Shown: one piece after another, positions 50,510-60,828 of the stretch
How the letters are laid out: the number at the start of each line of letters is the position of its first letter
Position numbering within the stretch: the first letter of the stretch is position 1
Source of the DNA: Ananas comosus
Lineage: Eukaryota; Streptophyta; Magnoliopsida; Poales; Bromeliaceae
Direction of reading: 5' to 3'
DNA: 64,000 nucleotides
Assembly (NCBI RefSeq): GCF_001540865.1
Contig: NC_033639.1
Span: 7,800,432 to 7,864,431, forward strand
Program-made: the position numbers and the translations under genes
Notes under the pieces: generated by a model
The model's database searches: none
Told to the model about the DNA's origin: nothing
The model's input: only the letters and a program-made list of their open reading frames with translations

Positions 50510-51162
50510 GGGCTTTTTTTGCATTCGGCCCTTGAAAAAAAATTATTTTAAAAATAACTCCAGCAAATTTATATTTACAAAAATGGTCATAGCTCTACCA
50601 CGCAGGCGCCACGTCAGTGCCACGTGAGCGTGCTGTGGCCGGTTTGTTAAGTTGAACACGATGAATCATTTACCGTGTTTAGACACGGTGAATGATTTAC
50701 CGTGTTTAGACACGGTGAATGATTTACCGTGTTTGAAGAAAATATAATATATATGTATTGCGAAAAAATATAAGGAAAATATATAGGAGTGCTTGAACAC
50801 GGTGAATGTGGAATGAGAAGAATATAGGTATGGAACATGGTGAACCATTCACCGTGTTTGAACACGGTGAATGATTCACCGTGTTTGGGAAAAATATAAT
50901 ATATTGTATTGCGAAAAAATATAAGAAAAGTATATGGGGGTGTTTAAACACGGTGAATGAAGAAAGGAATATAGGTATGGACCACAGTGAACCATTCACT
51001 GTGTTTGAACATAGTGAATGATTCACTGTATTCAACTTAAAACCATAGTGCTGATGTGGCGCCTGCGTGGCGGGGATAGGGCCAAATTTGTAATTATAAA
51101 TTTGATGGGGTTATTTGTAAAAAAAAAAGTATTTTGAGAGGGCCAAATGCAAAAAAAAGCCC
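50510..51162. mobile_element. 653 bp Mutator-like element with a palindrome-array core
   Basis: The ends GGGCTTTTTTTGCATTCGG and CCAAATGCAAAAAAAAGCCC are inverted, and pairing extends for about 120 bp to CCACGCAGGCGCCACGTCAG and its inverse. Flanking 9-mers TCTAGGCGG (50501-50509) and TCTAGGTGG (51163-51171) differ at one base. The core (about 50650-51040) contains many copies of CACGGTGAATGATTCACCGTG-like palindromes plus a roughly 160-180 bp unit repeated (TATTGCGAAAAAATATAAG twice). There is no credible protein. Confidence 0.8.
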
Positions 51163-51164
51163 TC

Positions 51165-51585
51165 TAGGTGGGGTTGTCAGTGGATACAGATATCTAAAAT
51201 TTTATCAGAATTTGAATATGAGTGAAGCAAGTTTATTTGAAGCTAAAGGGATATGGTTTCGGATACGGATATAAGAAATAAAAATCGGACGGATTCGGGT
51301 TCGGATATAAATTTTGTCTGAATCTATTATGAACCCAAATAACTTTTACATTATATAATATATATGAAAATTTAGTCTTATATCTGAATTTGTACTTTGA
51401 TACTTAGATTTTAATATAATACGTTTGAAATGCGGTAAAAAGACATAATTGTTTTATATTCGATTTTGGATGTGGAATTTCAAAACTTGTCGGGTTCAGA
51501 TTTAAATTTGGGTTTGGGGTTTGGTTGTCGGGTTCGGATTCGGGTTTTTAAAACCTAGCCTGAATCCGACCTGTTGACGCTCCTA
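51165..51585. mobile_element. hAT-like MITE related to 13866-14318 (tentative ends)
   Basis: The left end TTGTCAGTGGATACAG and right end CCGACCTGTTGACGCTCCTA resemble the family at 13866, and the interior shares GGATTCGGGTTCGGAT words. The 653 bp element upstream appears to have landed in its first bases. No convincing 8 bp duplication is seen. Confidence 0.5.
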
Positions 51586-51804
51586 ACTTTTACTTTTTTT
51601 CAAGAATAAAAAAGTACAGTTAAAACTATATGCAACGAAATAATATTTTATATTAAATCTCAAGCACTTCACCATCCAAGTAAATGGTGACCGAAATATG
51701 TTATCGAAATATGTTATATGTACATTCAAAAATAAATTCTAAATATTACATCCATCCATCCTAAAATAAAATTAGTAGTTTTTGGATGGATAGTATTCAA
51801 TTTA

Positions 51805-52309
51805 GGGTTAATTACGCTAGTAGTCCCCAACCTTTTCATCAATTTTCACTTGGATCCCTAACTTTTTTTTTTTGCAATTAAATCCTTAATCTCTTGATTT
51901 TATTACAATTAGGTCCCAACCGTTAAAAAATCTATTAAAATTAACGGAATCCTCACGTCAGCGCCTATTTGGCATCCTTTTGCATGTTAATTTAGGTTTC
52001 TAAACTTTGCACATTTTTTACTTTAGTCTCTAAAAATAAAAATTCAAAATTTTAAATTTAAAATCAAAAATAATATTAAAATTTTTTTGCAATCCGCTGA
52101 CACAACGCTACCGTGGTACTGACATGGTCCCTCCGTGGCGCTGACATGGTGCTGACGTGGGTATTTTTCGTCAATTTTAACACCTGTCTAACTGCTGGGA
52201 CTTAATTGAAATGAAATCAAGAGATTAGATACTCAATTGCAAAAAAAAAAGGTTAGGGACCTAAGTGAAAATTGGTGAAAAGGTTGGGGACTACTAGTGT
52301 AATTAACCC
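51805..52309. mobile_element. Long-TIR Mutator-like MITE (AGTAGTCCCCAACC family)
   Basis: The 505 bp element begins GGGTTAATTACGCTAGTAGT and ends ACTACTAGTGTAATTAACCC. Arms of about 90 bp pair (CCCCAACCTTTTCATCAATT with AATTGGTGAAAAGGTTGGGG). It is flanked by TTCAATTTA (51796-51804) and TTAAATTTA (52310-52318), one mismatch in nine. Confidence 0.82.
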
Positions 52310-52395
52310 TTAAATTTATACTGATACTTTTAAGTGTACAGCTAGCATTGTTCTGCTCGGCAGCGGAAAATTGATATGGGACTATGGTTATACTC

Positions 52396-52690
52396 AAGAG
52401 GTTAGGAGGGTTAAGCGTGCTAGAATTAGAATAGTTCTAGGATGGTTGATTCTCTAAAAAGTGGGGCGTCACAGGTAATATTGGTTAAGCTCAGGAGGTT
52501 AAGACGGTTAAGTATGTTAGAACTAGAGTAGCTCTAGAATAGATGATCCTCTGGGAAGCGGGGCGTCATAGTTAGTATTAAAGCCAATCGCCAGTAGGAA
52601 ATATGAGATGATATAACGGGCGGAGCCCGGCTCCCGGACTGATGATTGTTGTGGGTGGAGCGCCACTCTCCACAAGGTTGGCTATGACTA
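52396..52690 (+). mobile_element. Cassandra-type TRIM fragment: duplicated 5S-like LTR and primer-binding site
   Basis: Two successive 5S-rRNA-like units (52396-52464 and 52492-52558) each keep the GGTTAAG...GTTAAGCGTG(C) and AGTAGCTCTAG...GATCCTCTGGGAAG order, and each is closed by GGGGCGTCA. After the second unit, TTAGTATTAAAGCC at 52572-52585 resembles the initiator-Met-tRNA primer site TGGTATCAGAGC. A short non-coding internal region follows. Confidence 0.6.
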
Positions 52691-53070
52691 GCAAGACTGA
52701 GAAGTGAGACATCACAACTAATCTAGTCCTAGACTCTCTCAAACTTTGGGCTTAGCTACTATCCAAAATACTATAACTGAATTAAGATATTTAACTATAC
52801 TATACCTTATATATGGAACTATTCCAAATCCCGAGGGTGTCACATTTCCTCCTTTCCTCTTTAAGCTTTGATGTTCTCATCAAACTCACAAACACCAGAT
52901 GATGTGAGACTCCTCTTGCTAGACTTAACGGATCTTGTGGAAAACCACACTCTGCCCACAATGACTGTCAGCCGAAAAACCGCGCTCTACCGGCTACATG
53001 ATTTTACCTCAGCCGAAGATCATTTCACACTTCTAATTGGTAATTGACTCTGATACTAATTGTGACAGCC
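52690..53070 (-). mobile_element. TRIM-like element, opposite orientation
   Basis: In minus-strand sense, an LTR end GGCTGTCACA (at 53061) is followed by TTAGTATCAGAGTC, a better primer-binding match. About 190 bp of internal sequence comes next, then a purine tract (AGAGGAAAGGAGGAAA), and at 52844 a second LTR starting TGTGACACCC. The first LTR is truncated upstream. The internal part has no reading frame. This compact layout fits a TRIM. Confidence 0.65.
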
Positions 53071-53206
53071 TAAACTACTCTTAATTTTAGAGCATGCTCA
53101 AAGCGATTTTAATTTTTCTCAGCCTTATAAAGAATTGGAGGTGCATTTCAACAGTATCAGACTAATGCTTCTCCAATGGCTGGGGTTCTAACCATCATTT
53201 TATTTA

Positions 53207-53556
53207 GAAAAAAACTTCAAATACAATCCATGTAGTTTCGCACTTTTCCACTTTATTATCATGTGGTTTAAAGTGTATCACTTTCATACTCCGTGATTTT
53301 ATTTTTCTCTTTTTATTATCCCTTCCACTATATTTTCGTTAAATCAGTGACAAAGTTAAAACTAAAAGGTATTAAAGTAAATATTCGATAAATTACAGGT
53401 GAGGTATCTGAAATTTTTTTGTATATAATTTAATAAAAAGTTACTGCTGACGAAAAGAGAAAAATAAAACCACAGAGTACTAAATTGATATACTTAAACC
53501 ACAAGGTACTAAAATGAGAAAGTGCGAAACCACGGGATGGTATTTGAAGTTTATCC
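53207..53556. mobile_element. GTGGTTTCG-family Mutator-like MITE with perfect 9 bp target duplication
   Basis: The 350 bp copy starts GAAAAAAACTTCAAATAC and ends GTATTTGAAGTTTATCC. It is flanked by the identical 9-mer TTTTATTTA at 53198-53206 and 53557-53565. The standard family core is present (AAATCAGTGACAAAGTTAAA). Confidence 0.85.
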
Positions 53557-53829
53557 TTTTATTTATAAACTATCATAATATCATCTATCATTTTATTTGT
53601 ATCAAAGGAGATAAAAAAATCTAAAGTGCTTTAATTTTTTTTTAAAAAAAATCTTCCTATATCTAGGGCAGCAGATAAGCTTCTTTTTTCTTTTCTTTTT
53701 TTTTTTTTTTTGCCTCATTCCAAGCTTCTGGAATAGAGTAGAACTGTTCAAAGGAGCACCAACATTCTATCATCACAAATTCAAATACTAAAATTCAAAT
53801 AACTATTTCAAAATTATAAGTGTATAATT

Positions 53830-54204
53830 AGGTTAGAATACTTTTGGAAGCTCAAAGAGAGTTTACTTTTGCATTGCTTCCCTTATAGAACATCTGAACC
53901 AATGATTGATATAAATATATTCTAAACTATTTGAAGTTTCTAGGAGTGTAATTTTATGATGTCATTTTTCTGTTATTCAAGTGGTTCAAAATTTAACAAC
54001 TTCGACTTATATAATGTGAATTTGACATAACTAGATCACTACGTAAACGATGTCATAAAATCATGAAATTTGATTTCTATTAAGTACAAATAGCCTAAAT
54101 TATATTTAATGATACCGATCATCCATTTGGATATCTCATTGCTGAAAACGACACTAAAGTAAACTCTCTTATTTACTTCTATAAGTATTCTAGCCTGGCT
54201 CCAA
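53830..54204. mobile_element. Long-TIR element, diverged relative of 2819-3362
   Basis: The outer arms are TTAGAATACTTTTGGAAG and ATAAGTATTCTAGCC, and the inner words AAAGAGAGTTTACTTT and AAAGTAAACTCTCTTA are inverted. It is shorter than the other copies and has no clear duplication. Confidence 0.5.
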
Positions 54205-54304
54205 AAATATTATCAGCATAATAAATAAAAATTTCAAAATAAACTCTTCCATTTACTTCCAACAGGAATGATCAATATAGACATTTAATCTTCACCACAT
54301 TATG

Positions 54305-54661
54305 GGCTAGTTTGGTTCACTTATTTTCGACTATAAAATCGTAATGAGATTCATTAACTCTGATAGTTGTTTGTTTTAAAGAAATTGAATTCCGATTCCC
54401 ATCCAGAGTGGAATGAGACTTGAACCAATTTATTTATGTCCCAATCCGATTTTGAATTATGTACTGACCCATTCCAAAATAAACCACTCAAAACCCTTCT
54501 CTCTCTTAACGAAAATCCTATTTCAAAATCCTAAATATCCATTCCGATTTTCATTCCAATAACAAATTAAACATTTCTAGGTGCTTCGTCATTCTATTTC
54601 CTATTCCAATGCAATCCAATTTCATTTCTCATTCATACTCCAATCATAAACCAAACATACC
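54305..54661. mobile_element. Tourist-like MITE candidate
   Basis: The left end GGGCTAGTTTGGTTCAC pairs imperfectly with right end TAAACCAAACATACCCTA. Subterminal words ATTCCGATTCCCATCC and CATTCCGATTTTCATTCC and their complements are typical of monocot Tourist-like elements. Confidence 0.55.
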
Positions 54662-55275
54662 CTACAAGTAAAGAGTAACAAAGCCAAACAATTTCAACCT
54701 TGTATAGCACAACTTGGATGTTTAATCGCATGAGAAGTTAACTGAGAAAATAAGATGCATTTCACCATCAATTCACTAATAAACAACTCATTACCTGAAA
54801 ATCTTCGAGCTTATTCGGTACTCCAGGATATCACTCGACCGAAAGCTGAACTCACCTTATACCCTATAACCTCTCTTAATAACTCTACTCTACACTGTGA
54901 ATCACCGCTGTAAGACAAAACAGAAAATGGTTATATAGAAGATGGTCCAGCCAATAAGATGTCGCAGCTGATCAGTTATTGCGTGGCGATTGTAAAATTG
55001 TATCTCAAATTCATATTAACTACATATAATTTCCGTGGCATCCGCTGAAAGGCTTACCAACAAGAAAAAATAATAGAAAATTCGCAAGGTTTATTAAGTC
55101 TGTAACTTACGGGCTCCAAAAGGATCAAAAAACCTTCTCGGTCAAGATTTCTCCCGCACGAATAATAAGACAATCGGGCTCTTTGCTGAATAATGAAACA
55201 ATAAGGAAAAAAAAAAAGATTATTTGATTACTATTAGGGGGTTATGTACTAACTGTTCCTACCATGTTGCAGCAA
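54662..55275. other. 3' flank of the Toc90-like gene
   Basis: Presumed 3' UTR and downstream sequence of the minus-strand gene. No other feature is recognised. Confidence 0.5.
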
Positions 55276-58200
55276 TCAATCTGCAGTATCCATTGGCTTT
55301 TTCCGAAAGAAGGCCTGGACCAATGAAACCACTGCTATCAGCGCAATCTGAACATGTTCCGATGTGTTGGTCCTCACAGAAACCTGACCTAATCTTCTAC
55401 TATTGAGATTACCACTAATAGAAACTTTTGAACCACGGCCAACTCGGAAATCCGACTGAAAACTGCCGCCCAAAACCATCTCTTTCTCAAAGGAGAGGAT
55501 GGTGCCCGCCAAAATTACCTTCTCATCCCTTACAGGATAATCTTTCCCCTTTATTGTTGCCTCCAAACTTCCCCCGTACGCCACTTGACCGCCGCCCCCC
55601 ATCCGACCAGTGTTCATTGTCAGCTTAAATCTCTTTCCTAACGAAATCGAGTCCTCAACTTTTGCCCCGAAGAAATACATATCACCAAATTTAGTAACGG
55701 AAAGCCCAGCTCCCATTGTGTTGAAGGATAAATTGCGGAATCTAGCATCGCTACGAAGAGTGGAAACCAATTCTTTACCGGCGGTTTGAATGTCCAGTCC
55801 GCTGTGTAAGGAGTGGCCACTTGGGTCCATGTAATTTGCCGCACATTCCGATTGGATAGTAAAATCTTCTTTATCCTTTCTCATTTGTCCTGCGAGAGAA
55901 ATATAAGTCCTTCTCTTTACATCTCGAGAAAACTCTATATTGATCCCGTCGAACCCAACATCATGATCCCATCCTTGAGGATCCAAAACAGGCCTCGAAA
56001 GCCACTGATCATTACCTACTAAGCAGCGATATCTATAGGCTGGATTCTCAGAGTCAAAACTTTGAGCAATTGCTATATCCAATACTTGCATAGCCTCTTC
56101 GGAAGGATTCTCGTAATCCTCACTGTCATTTGAAGTATCATTATTATCCTGAACCATGGCCATCTTTTGCTTTCTAACTTCTTCTTTCCATTGTTTCTTT
56201 AGAAAAAGAGTCTCGCGATAGTCCAACTCATCAAGATAAGACTTTTTCTGATTCTCAGATAATTTCTGGAATTGGGTTTTGGTTAGTATTCGAATTGGAG
56301 GTAGCTGATCGTATTCATCCTCATCATTATCTGAGAGATCATCCATTTCACTCTCCATGCCCCCGGAATTAGCTAAAGAATGGGGCCTAAGGAGTGAAGA
56401 GAGGAGATGGGGCATCGAGGGCACTCTGTTGCTTGCTGGTGTTAATTGAAAGCTATCCTGAAATTTTAGAAGAGAGTTCGCTTCGCCCAATACCTTTGTA
56501 GCTGTACACAACAGCAAGAATCTGGAAATCCAAGCTTGGCCACTTCGGAGAACTTTTTCGCCTTTGTTGTTTGTTTTACACATTGGATGATTCTCAACTA
56601 ATATTACAGGATTATCAAGCTGAGTGCTAGAAACAGCTTGGTGTATATAATGTTGAATCATGTTTGTCCAATAGTGAACCAACGCTTCATAATTCACAGG
56701 ATAGCCGTCGGCCCCTTCAGGAAGAGGAGAGGAAGCATGTGTCATAACAAGAACAGTACTGAACCAGATCGAAGAACCAAAGACTTCAGTTATAAGCTTG
56801 AAAAGCGGATATTCATTGTAATTCCTGCCAGTGAGATCTAGCCGCTCAAAATATAAAACAACATCAGGCGGAGACTTTCGAATGAAACTTCTAATTTCTT
56901 GCATGATCTTCCTGTTTCTTCTTTGATTACCATGGGGAGGTGAAAGACCGGGTGTATCAATAACTGTGACATTAATTCCTTTAATGTTTCCAGAAACTTC
57001 TTGGATTTTGTCAGTGGAAGGTTGGAATGGATCAGTAATTACCTTTTCCTGATCAAAGATTGCGTTTATGGTTGCGCTCTTGCCCACACCAGTTTTGCCC
57101 AATAAAAGAATCTTGATCGAAAAGTCGAGGGGGGGTCGATTAGTTGCCTCCTGCTCTGCTGCTATAGCCCTAGCTTTGTTGATCTTAAGACAAGTCCTCT
57201 TTATTTCTGAATCAGTTGCTCGAATTAAGCTAGCGAGGTGCAATCTGTATAGAACCTGTGCAACCACATTATTTTCGGGTGACTCTCCTATTCTACGAAC
57301 AAGGCGCAAGAACTTGATTTGGAGAGACTCGACTCTTTTTAAAGGATCTGCATCCTTATCATCGCATTCGTATTGAGCAGGATCAGAAGTTGAAGTCGAA
57401 ACCAGCTGAGAAGAGGCTGATAATTCTGTTACTTGGTCATAATCGGAATTAGCACTACTGGCATATCCTGTTCCCACCATGTTAGTTCTCTCTACTGTAC
57501 CTACAAAAGTCAAAGGATCATAATTACTCAAGTTGCTTCAAGCCTCTAATCTGGAGATGGAGTCATTGAGCAGATCCAGCTCATTCTCTTAATAGATAGT
57601 GGATTTAGAAAGCAGGAACAGTACAACAATTTTATCACAACGTGATAATTATAAATTACAGGAAAAACAGATTAAGAAAGAGATCTTTTGTTAAAAGTAA
57701 TCAATCAAATTTCAACAAAAGATTAGAAAATAGTGACAAAGAGCATTAGGTTTTGCACCAGTCACAAGAAGAGACATTATTGTATTTCCGTGCCAAAAAA
57801 GCACCTGTGTAAGGGAACTAGGAGAAATGAATGGGAGAAAACATAACAGAGGGTCAAAATAAAGAAGGTTGACGGCTAGGACTGTCATATCGGTCCACAG
57901 GACAACTGTGGTGGGCATTTGCCGACTTTGGTGTGTCCACAATGTTGCAAGCTCATACATGCCTACGCATAACAGTGCCTTTGTACTCAATGAGTGTCAG
58001 CATGTGCCATGTTGATCTCCGACGAGCACAGAAACATGCTAGGGAAAGTAAATCCATGATGGACATACTTTGAAATAGGAAAGCTGATTTTCATGCCCTT
58101 GTGAAAAATAGAGGGAAAAAAACAGTAGTTTTCATGTCAACGGATTTATCAAGAATGACATCCCGAGCTACATTGCTAGCTAATGAATGCTCACTGTTTC

Positions 58201-58789
58201 AACATGTTCAAAGCACGCAAATTTGTCTTAGTTATCTTTTCTCAAAAAAAAAAAAAAAGTGTCTTAGTCATCACAACATCATTCCTCGTTATGGACTATT
58301 AGTTCAAACCTCCTATCTTTCCTCCTTTCCTTTAAGTTAAAACAAGTGTGTTGCAAGTAGAGACCAAAAATAGCTTCCAAGTTCCAATAGAAACCGAGTA
58401 TGATAAATCAACAAGGAAAGTTAGTCCTAGAGCTAATAAAGGAAAAGGATTTATAAAAGGAGGCAAAACTAATGAGCTTAAGTTTGATATTAGGTTGTAA
58501 TTAATTTTTCAACAGCCAAAACTAGGGTCAATTTCCAATAACATTGAGTTCTTCTAAAAATGCACCAAAACTAGCAATAAGAAAAGACGATGCAAAATAT
58601 CCACAGAACGTCACGAATTTTTTTGTGTAATGGGAATGACGAGAGACATCATGATTTACAGCAGAAATATACTATACCTTGAACTCCAGGTTCTCCATTC
58701 GGAGAATCCTCATCAAAGAAGCTGAAAGGCCTCGCTGACAACAATTTCTTAGATACCAACCGGCAGAAAAGCCACTTCTTGAAATCCAT
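55276..58789 (-). CDS. TOC90: Translocase of chloroplast 90-like (Toc159-family GTPase receptor)
   Basis: Two coding exons (minus strand, 58789-58678 and 57500-55276) join in phase 1 to 778 aa, close to Arabidopsis Toc90. The short first exon (MDFKKWLFCRLVSKK...) supplies the conserved N-terminus; the frame open upstream of 57500 is intron. The GTP-binding domain has the P-loop GKTGVGKS at residues 172-179 and DTPG at 219-222. It is followed by an acidic, Asp/Glu-rich linker (around SEMDDLSDNDEDEYDQ). The C-terminal membrane domain begins near LPPIRILTKTQFQKL and ends FFRKKPMDTAD. The protein lacks the very long acidic N-terminal domain of Toc159 and Toc132/120, which marks the Toc90 type. 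It sits in the outer chloroplast envelope and recognises preproteins with Toc33/34 and Toc75. A leader intron probably ends at GTAG just before the start codon; the 5' exon lies near 59.6 kb. Confidence 0.95.
57501..58677. other. Intron 1 of the Toc90-like gene
   Basis: This 1177 bp intron has GT at 58677 and AG at 57501. It contains no recognised transposon, and small open frames in it have no family resemblance. Confidence 0.75.
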
Positions 58790-59574
58790 GGTCCTACATA
58801 AAAGAGCAAGAAAAAATCAATACACATCCAGCGCAGTTCGATAGCAACCATATGTTAGCGAGTATCAACTAAGTTGGCGTTCGATGATGTCGAGAGTAAC
58901 TTCAAAACATAGATTACAAAGCTCGTGGCATAACTACAAAGCTCGTGGCATAACTATAAGGCCATGATGATGATAATAATGATAATGATAATAAATAATG
59001 ATAACAATACTTTATCTTAGTGTTCCGTCAACTGCTATCTAATTTCTACAAAATGCCATATTTTTCTAGCATTTACAGGATAAACTGAACCGGAAAATCG
59101 TTCCAGGATTCCTCAAATTATCCAATTGACAAAATTCCCATTTTCTCTAATTTCTTCTTTCTCTTTAAATACTTACATATCACCAAATTCACAATTGATT
59201 CCGTAAATAGAAGCATGCGAACTACATCAAATACAAAGAAGAGAACGGACTTATCAACTCTTCTGATTCATGATTAGCTCGCACAGTCATCTTCTTTTAA
59301 AAAATAAAAGCTAAAAACAAAAAAGAAAAAAAAAAAACAACGCGTAATCACCAGGGCACTCTAGCACATAGAATTTGATTTTTTTTATAAAAAAAATATA
59401 AGAAAAAACAAAAAGAAGTATCATACGAAGCCTAAAATTACAATCCCTACAATAACATGCTACTAAATCTCTTCGAATCCTTTCAAACTACTCTTTTTTG
59501 CCTTGATTTGGCTTTTGAATAACCAAATTAATCAACAAATAAGGAGCGAACGCAGGAGAGGTTTCGACCCCAAT

Positions 59575-59760
59575 ACCTAATTCAAGAACGCCGCGTCCGA
59601 TTCTTCGGATTCGCCGTGGGAACGGGGAGATTGAAGCATAATATTACAATCTAATTGGAGCAATTATTGGGCAAATTATAGGGGGGATTCGAAGATGGTG
59701 TGTGTGAGAGCGAGGGAGAGAGAGAGAAGAGATTAGGGTTTCGTCTCCGTCCAAAGATTG
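59575..59760 (-). promoter_or_regulatory. Toc90 leader exon and core promoter region
   Basis: In minus sense the segment contains AAACCCTAA (a telo-box; ATTAGGGTTT on the plus strand at about 59733-59742), a CT-repeat leader and a possible donor GAATTAG/GTATTGG near 59574. The transposon at 59787 ends the unique upstream sequence, so the proximal promoter is very short. No obvious TATA box. Confidence 0.4.
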
Positions 59761-59786
59761 GGGATTTGGTTTTCGCCTTCTTTTTG

Positions 59787-60142
59787 GGGAAAACTTCAAA
59801 AACCACCCCTGTGGTTTCGTACTTTCTCACTTTAGTACCCTGTGGTTTAAAACGTATCAATTTGCCCCCCTGTGGTTTCGTTTTTCTCTTTTTGTTATCA
59901 ATTTTATTATTATTTTTTTCTTAAATCAGTGACAAAGTTAAAATTAAAGGATACTAAAGTGAATATTCGATAAATATAGATGGTTATCTGAAGTTTTTTG
60001 TATATAATTTAACGAAATATTAACGAAAAAGCTTCCGAAAAGATAAAAATGAAACCACAGGGGGGCAAATTGATACATTTTAAACCACAGGGTACTAAAG
60101 TGAGAATGCACGAAACCACAGGGGGGTTTTTGAAGTTTTCCC
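59787..60142. mobile_element. GTGGTTTCG-family Mutator-like MITE with perfect 9 bp target duplication
   Basis: This 356 bp copy is the best preserved. It has ends GGGAAAACTTCAAAAACC and GGTTTTTGAAGTTTTCCC (arms of about 100 bp). The identical 9-mer TTCTTTTTG lies on each side (59778-59786 and 60143-60151). It is inserted in the divergent promoter region, close to the Toc90 leader. Confidence 0.9.
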
Positions 60143-60250
60143 TTCTTTTTGTCCCGTTAGTATTTTTTTTCTTTTTTTTTTCTTTTTTTTTTTTTCTAAT
60201 TAACGTTCTTTACTTCTTTTTCGACTTTGGTCGGATAAAAATAAAATAAA

Positions 60251-60665
60251 GGGTTAATTTCACTTAGGCCCCTACTAATACAGTAAATTGCAAACATATC
60301 CCTATAAAATTTAATTTTTATATATTGTTTTTGTAAAAATTCGGATATTTTCAAATATATCCCTGCCGTTAGAAACTATTAAAAAAAATTAGTTAATCAT
60401 AGATAACATATTTAACCCTAGTTAGTTAATGAGGTGAATTAATTTTTTACTCATTTTTAATTAACAGTTGAAATTTTTGGAGGGACATATTTGTGATGAT
60501 AAAAAGGTTATTTCACTAATAAAATAAATAGTATTTTAACGGTAACAAATCAGAGAGATATATTAGAAAATATTAGAATTTTTTATCGTCATATATCAAA
60601 GTTGAACGTTGTAGGGATATATTTGTAATTTACTATGTTTGCAGGGACTTATATGAAATTAACCC
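60251..60665. mobile_element. GGGTTAATTTCA-family MITE with perfect 9 bp target duplication
   Basis: The 415 bp element begins GGGTTAATTTCACTTAGGC and ends CTTATATGAAATTAACCC. It is flanked by TAAAATAAA at 60242-60250 and 60666-60674. Arms pair over about 70 bp (CAGTAAATTGCAAACATATC with ATATTTGTAATTTACTATG). It has no reading frame and sits just upstream of the EMC7 leader. Confidence 0.88.
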
Positions 60666-60777
60666 TAAAATAAAATGAGGCCCTGTCCTGCAAACGGGTC
60701 GGATTTTTCTTTTTCTAACCCGACCCTTTTCCACCCTTTAGATCCGAATCCATTAAACTTTACAAAATCGTGAGCAT

Positions 60778-60828
60778 CTCTCTCTCTCTCTCTCTCTCTC
60801 GCTCTCTTCTCGTTTCCTCCCCCGAGAA
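60778..60828 (+). promoter_or_regulatory. CT-repeat leader of EMC7
   Basis: A (TC)n run of about 12 units ends 20 bp before the start codon and is probably 5' UTR. Only about 150 bp separate the start codon from the upstream MITE. Confidence 0.45.

Noticed and set aside
50647..51035. Open frames with repeated FKHGKSFTVSKHGK-like sequence
   Set aside because: They are translated palindrome repeats inside a non-autonomous element, not a repeat protein.
50650..51040. CRISPR-like array of short repeats
   Set aside because: The host is a plant nuclear genome, the repeats are adjacent palindromes without unique spacers of constant length, and the array lies inside a transposon with terminal repeats.
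57501..57531. Start of the Toc90 protein at the upstream edge of the long frame (57531)
   Set aside because: That start is a TTG in intron sequence. A phase-matched acceptor at 57501 and an N-terminal exon at 58789 give the family-typical beginning.
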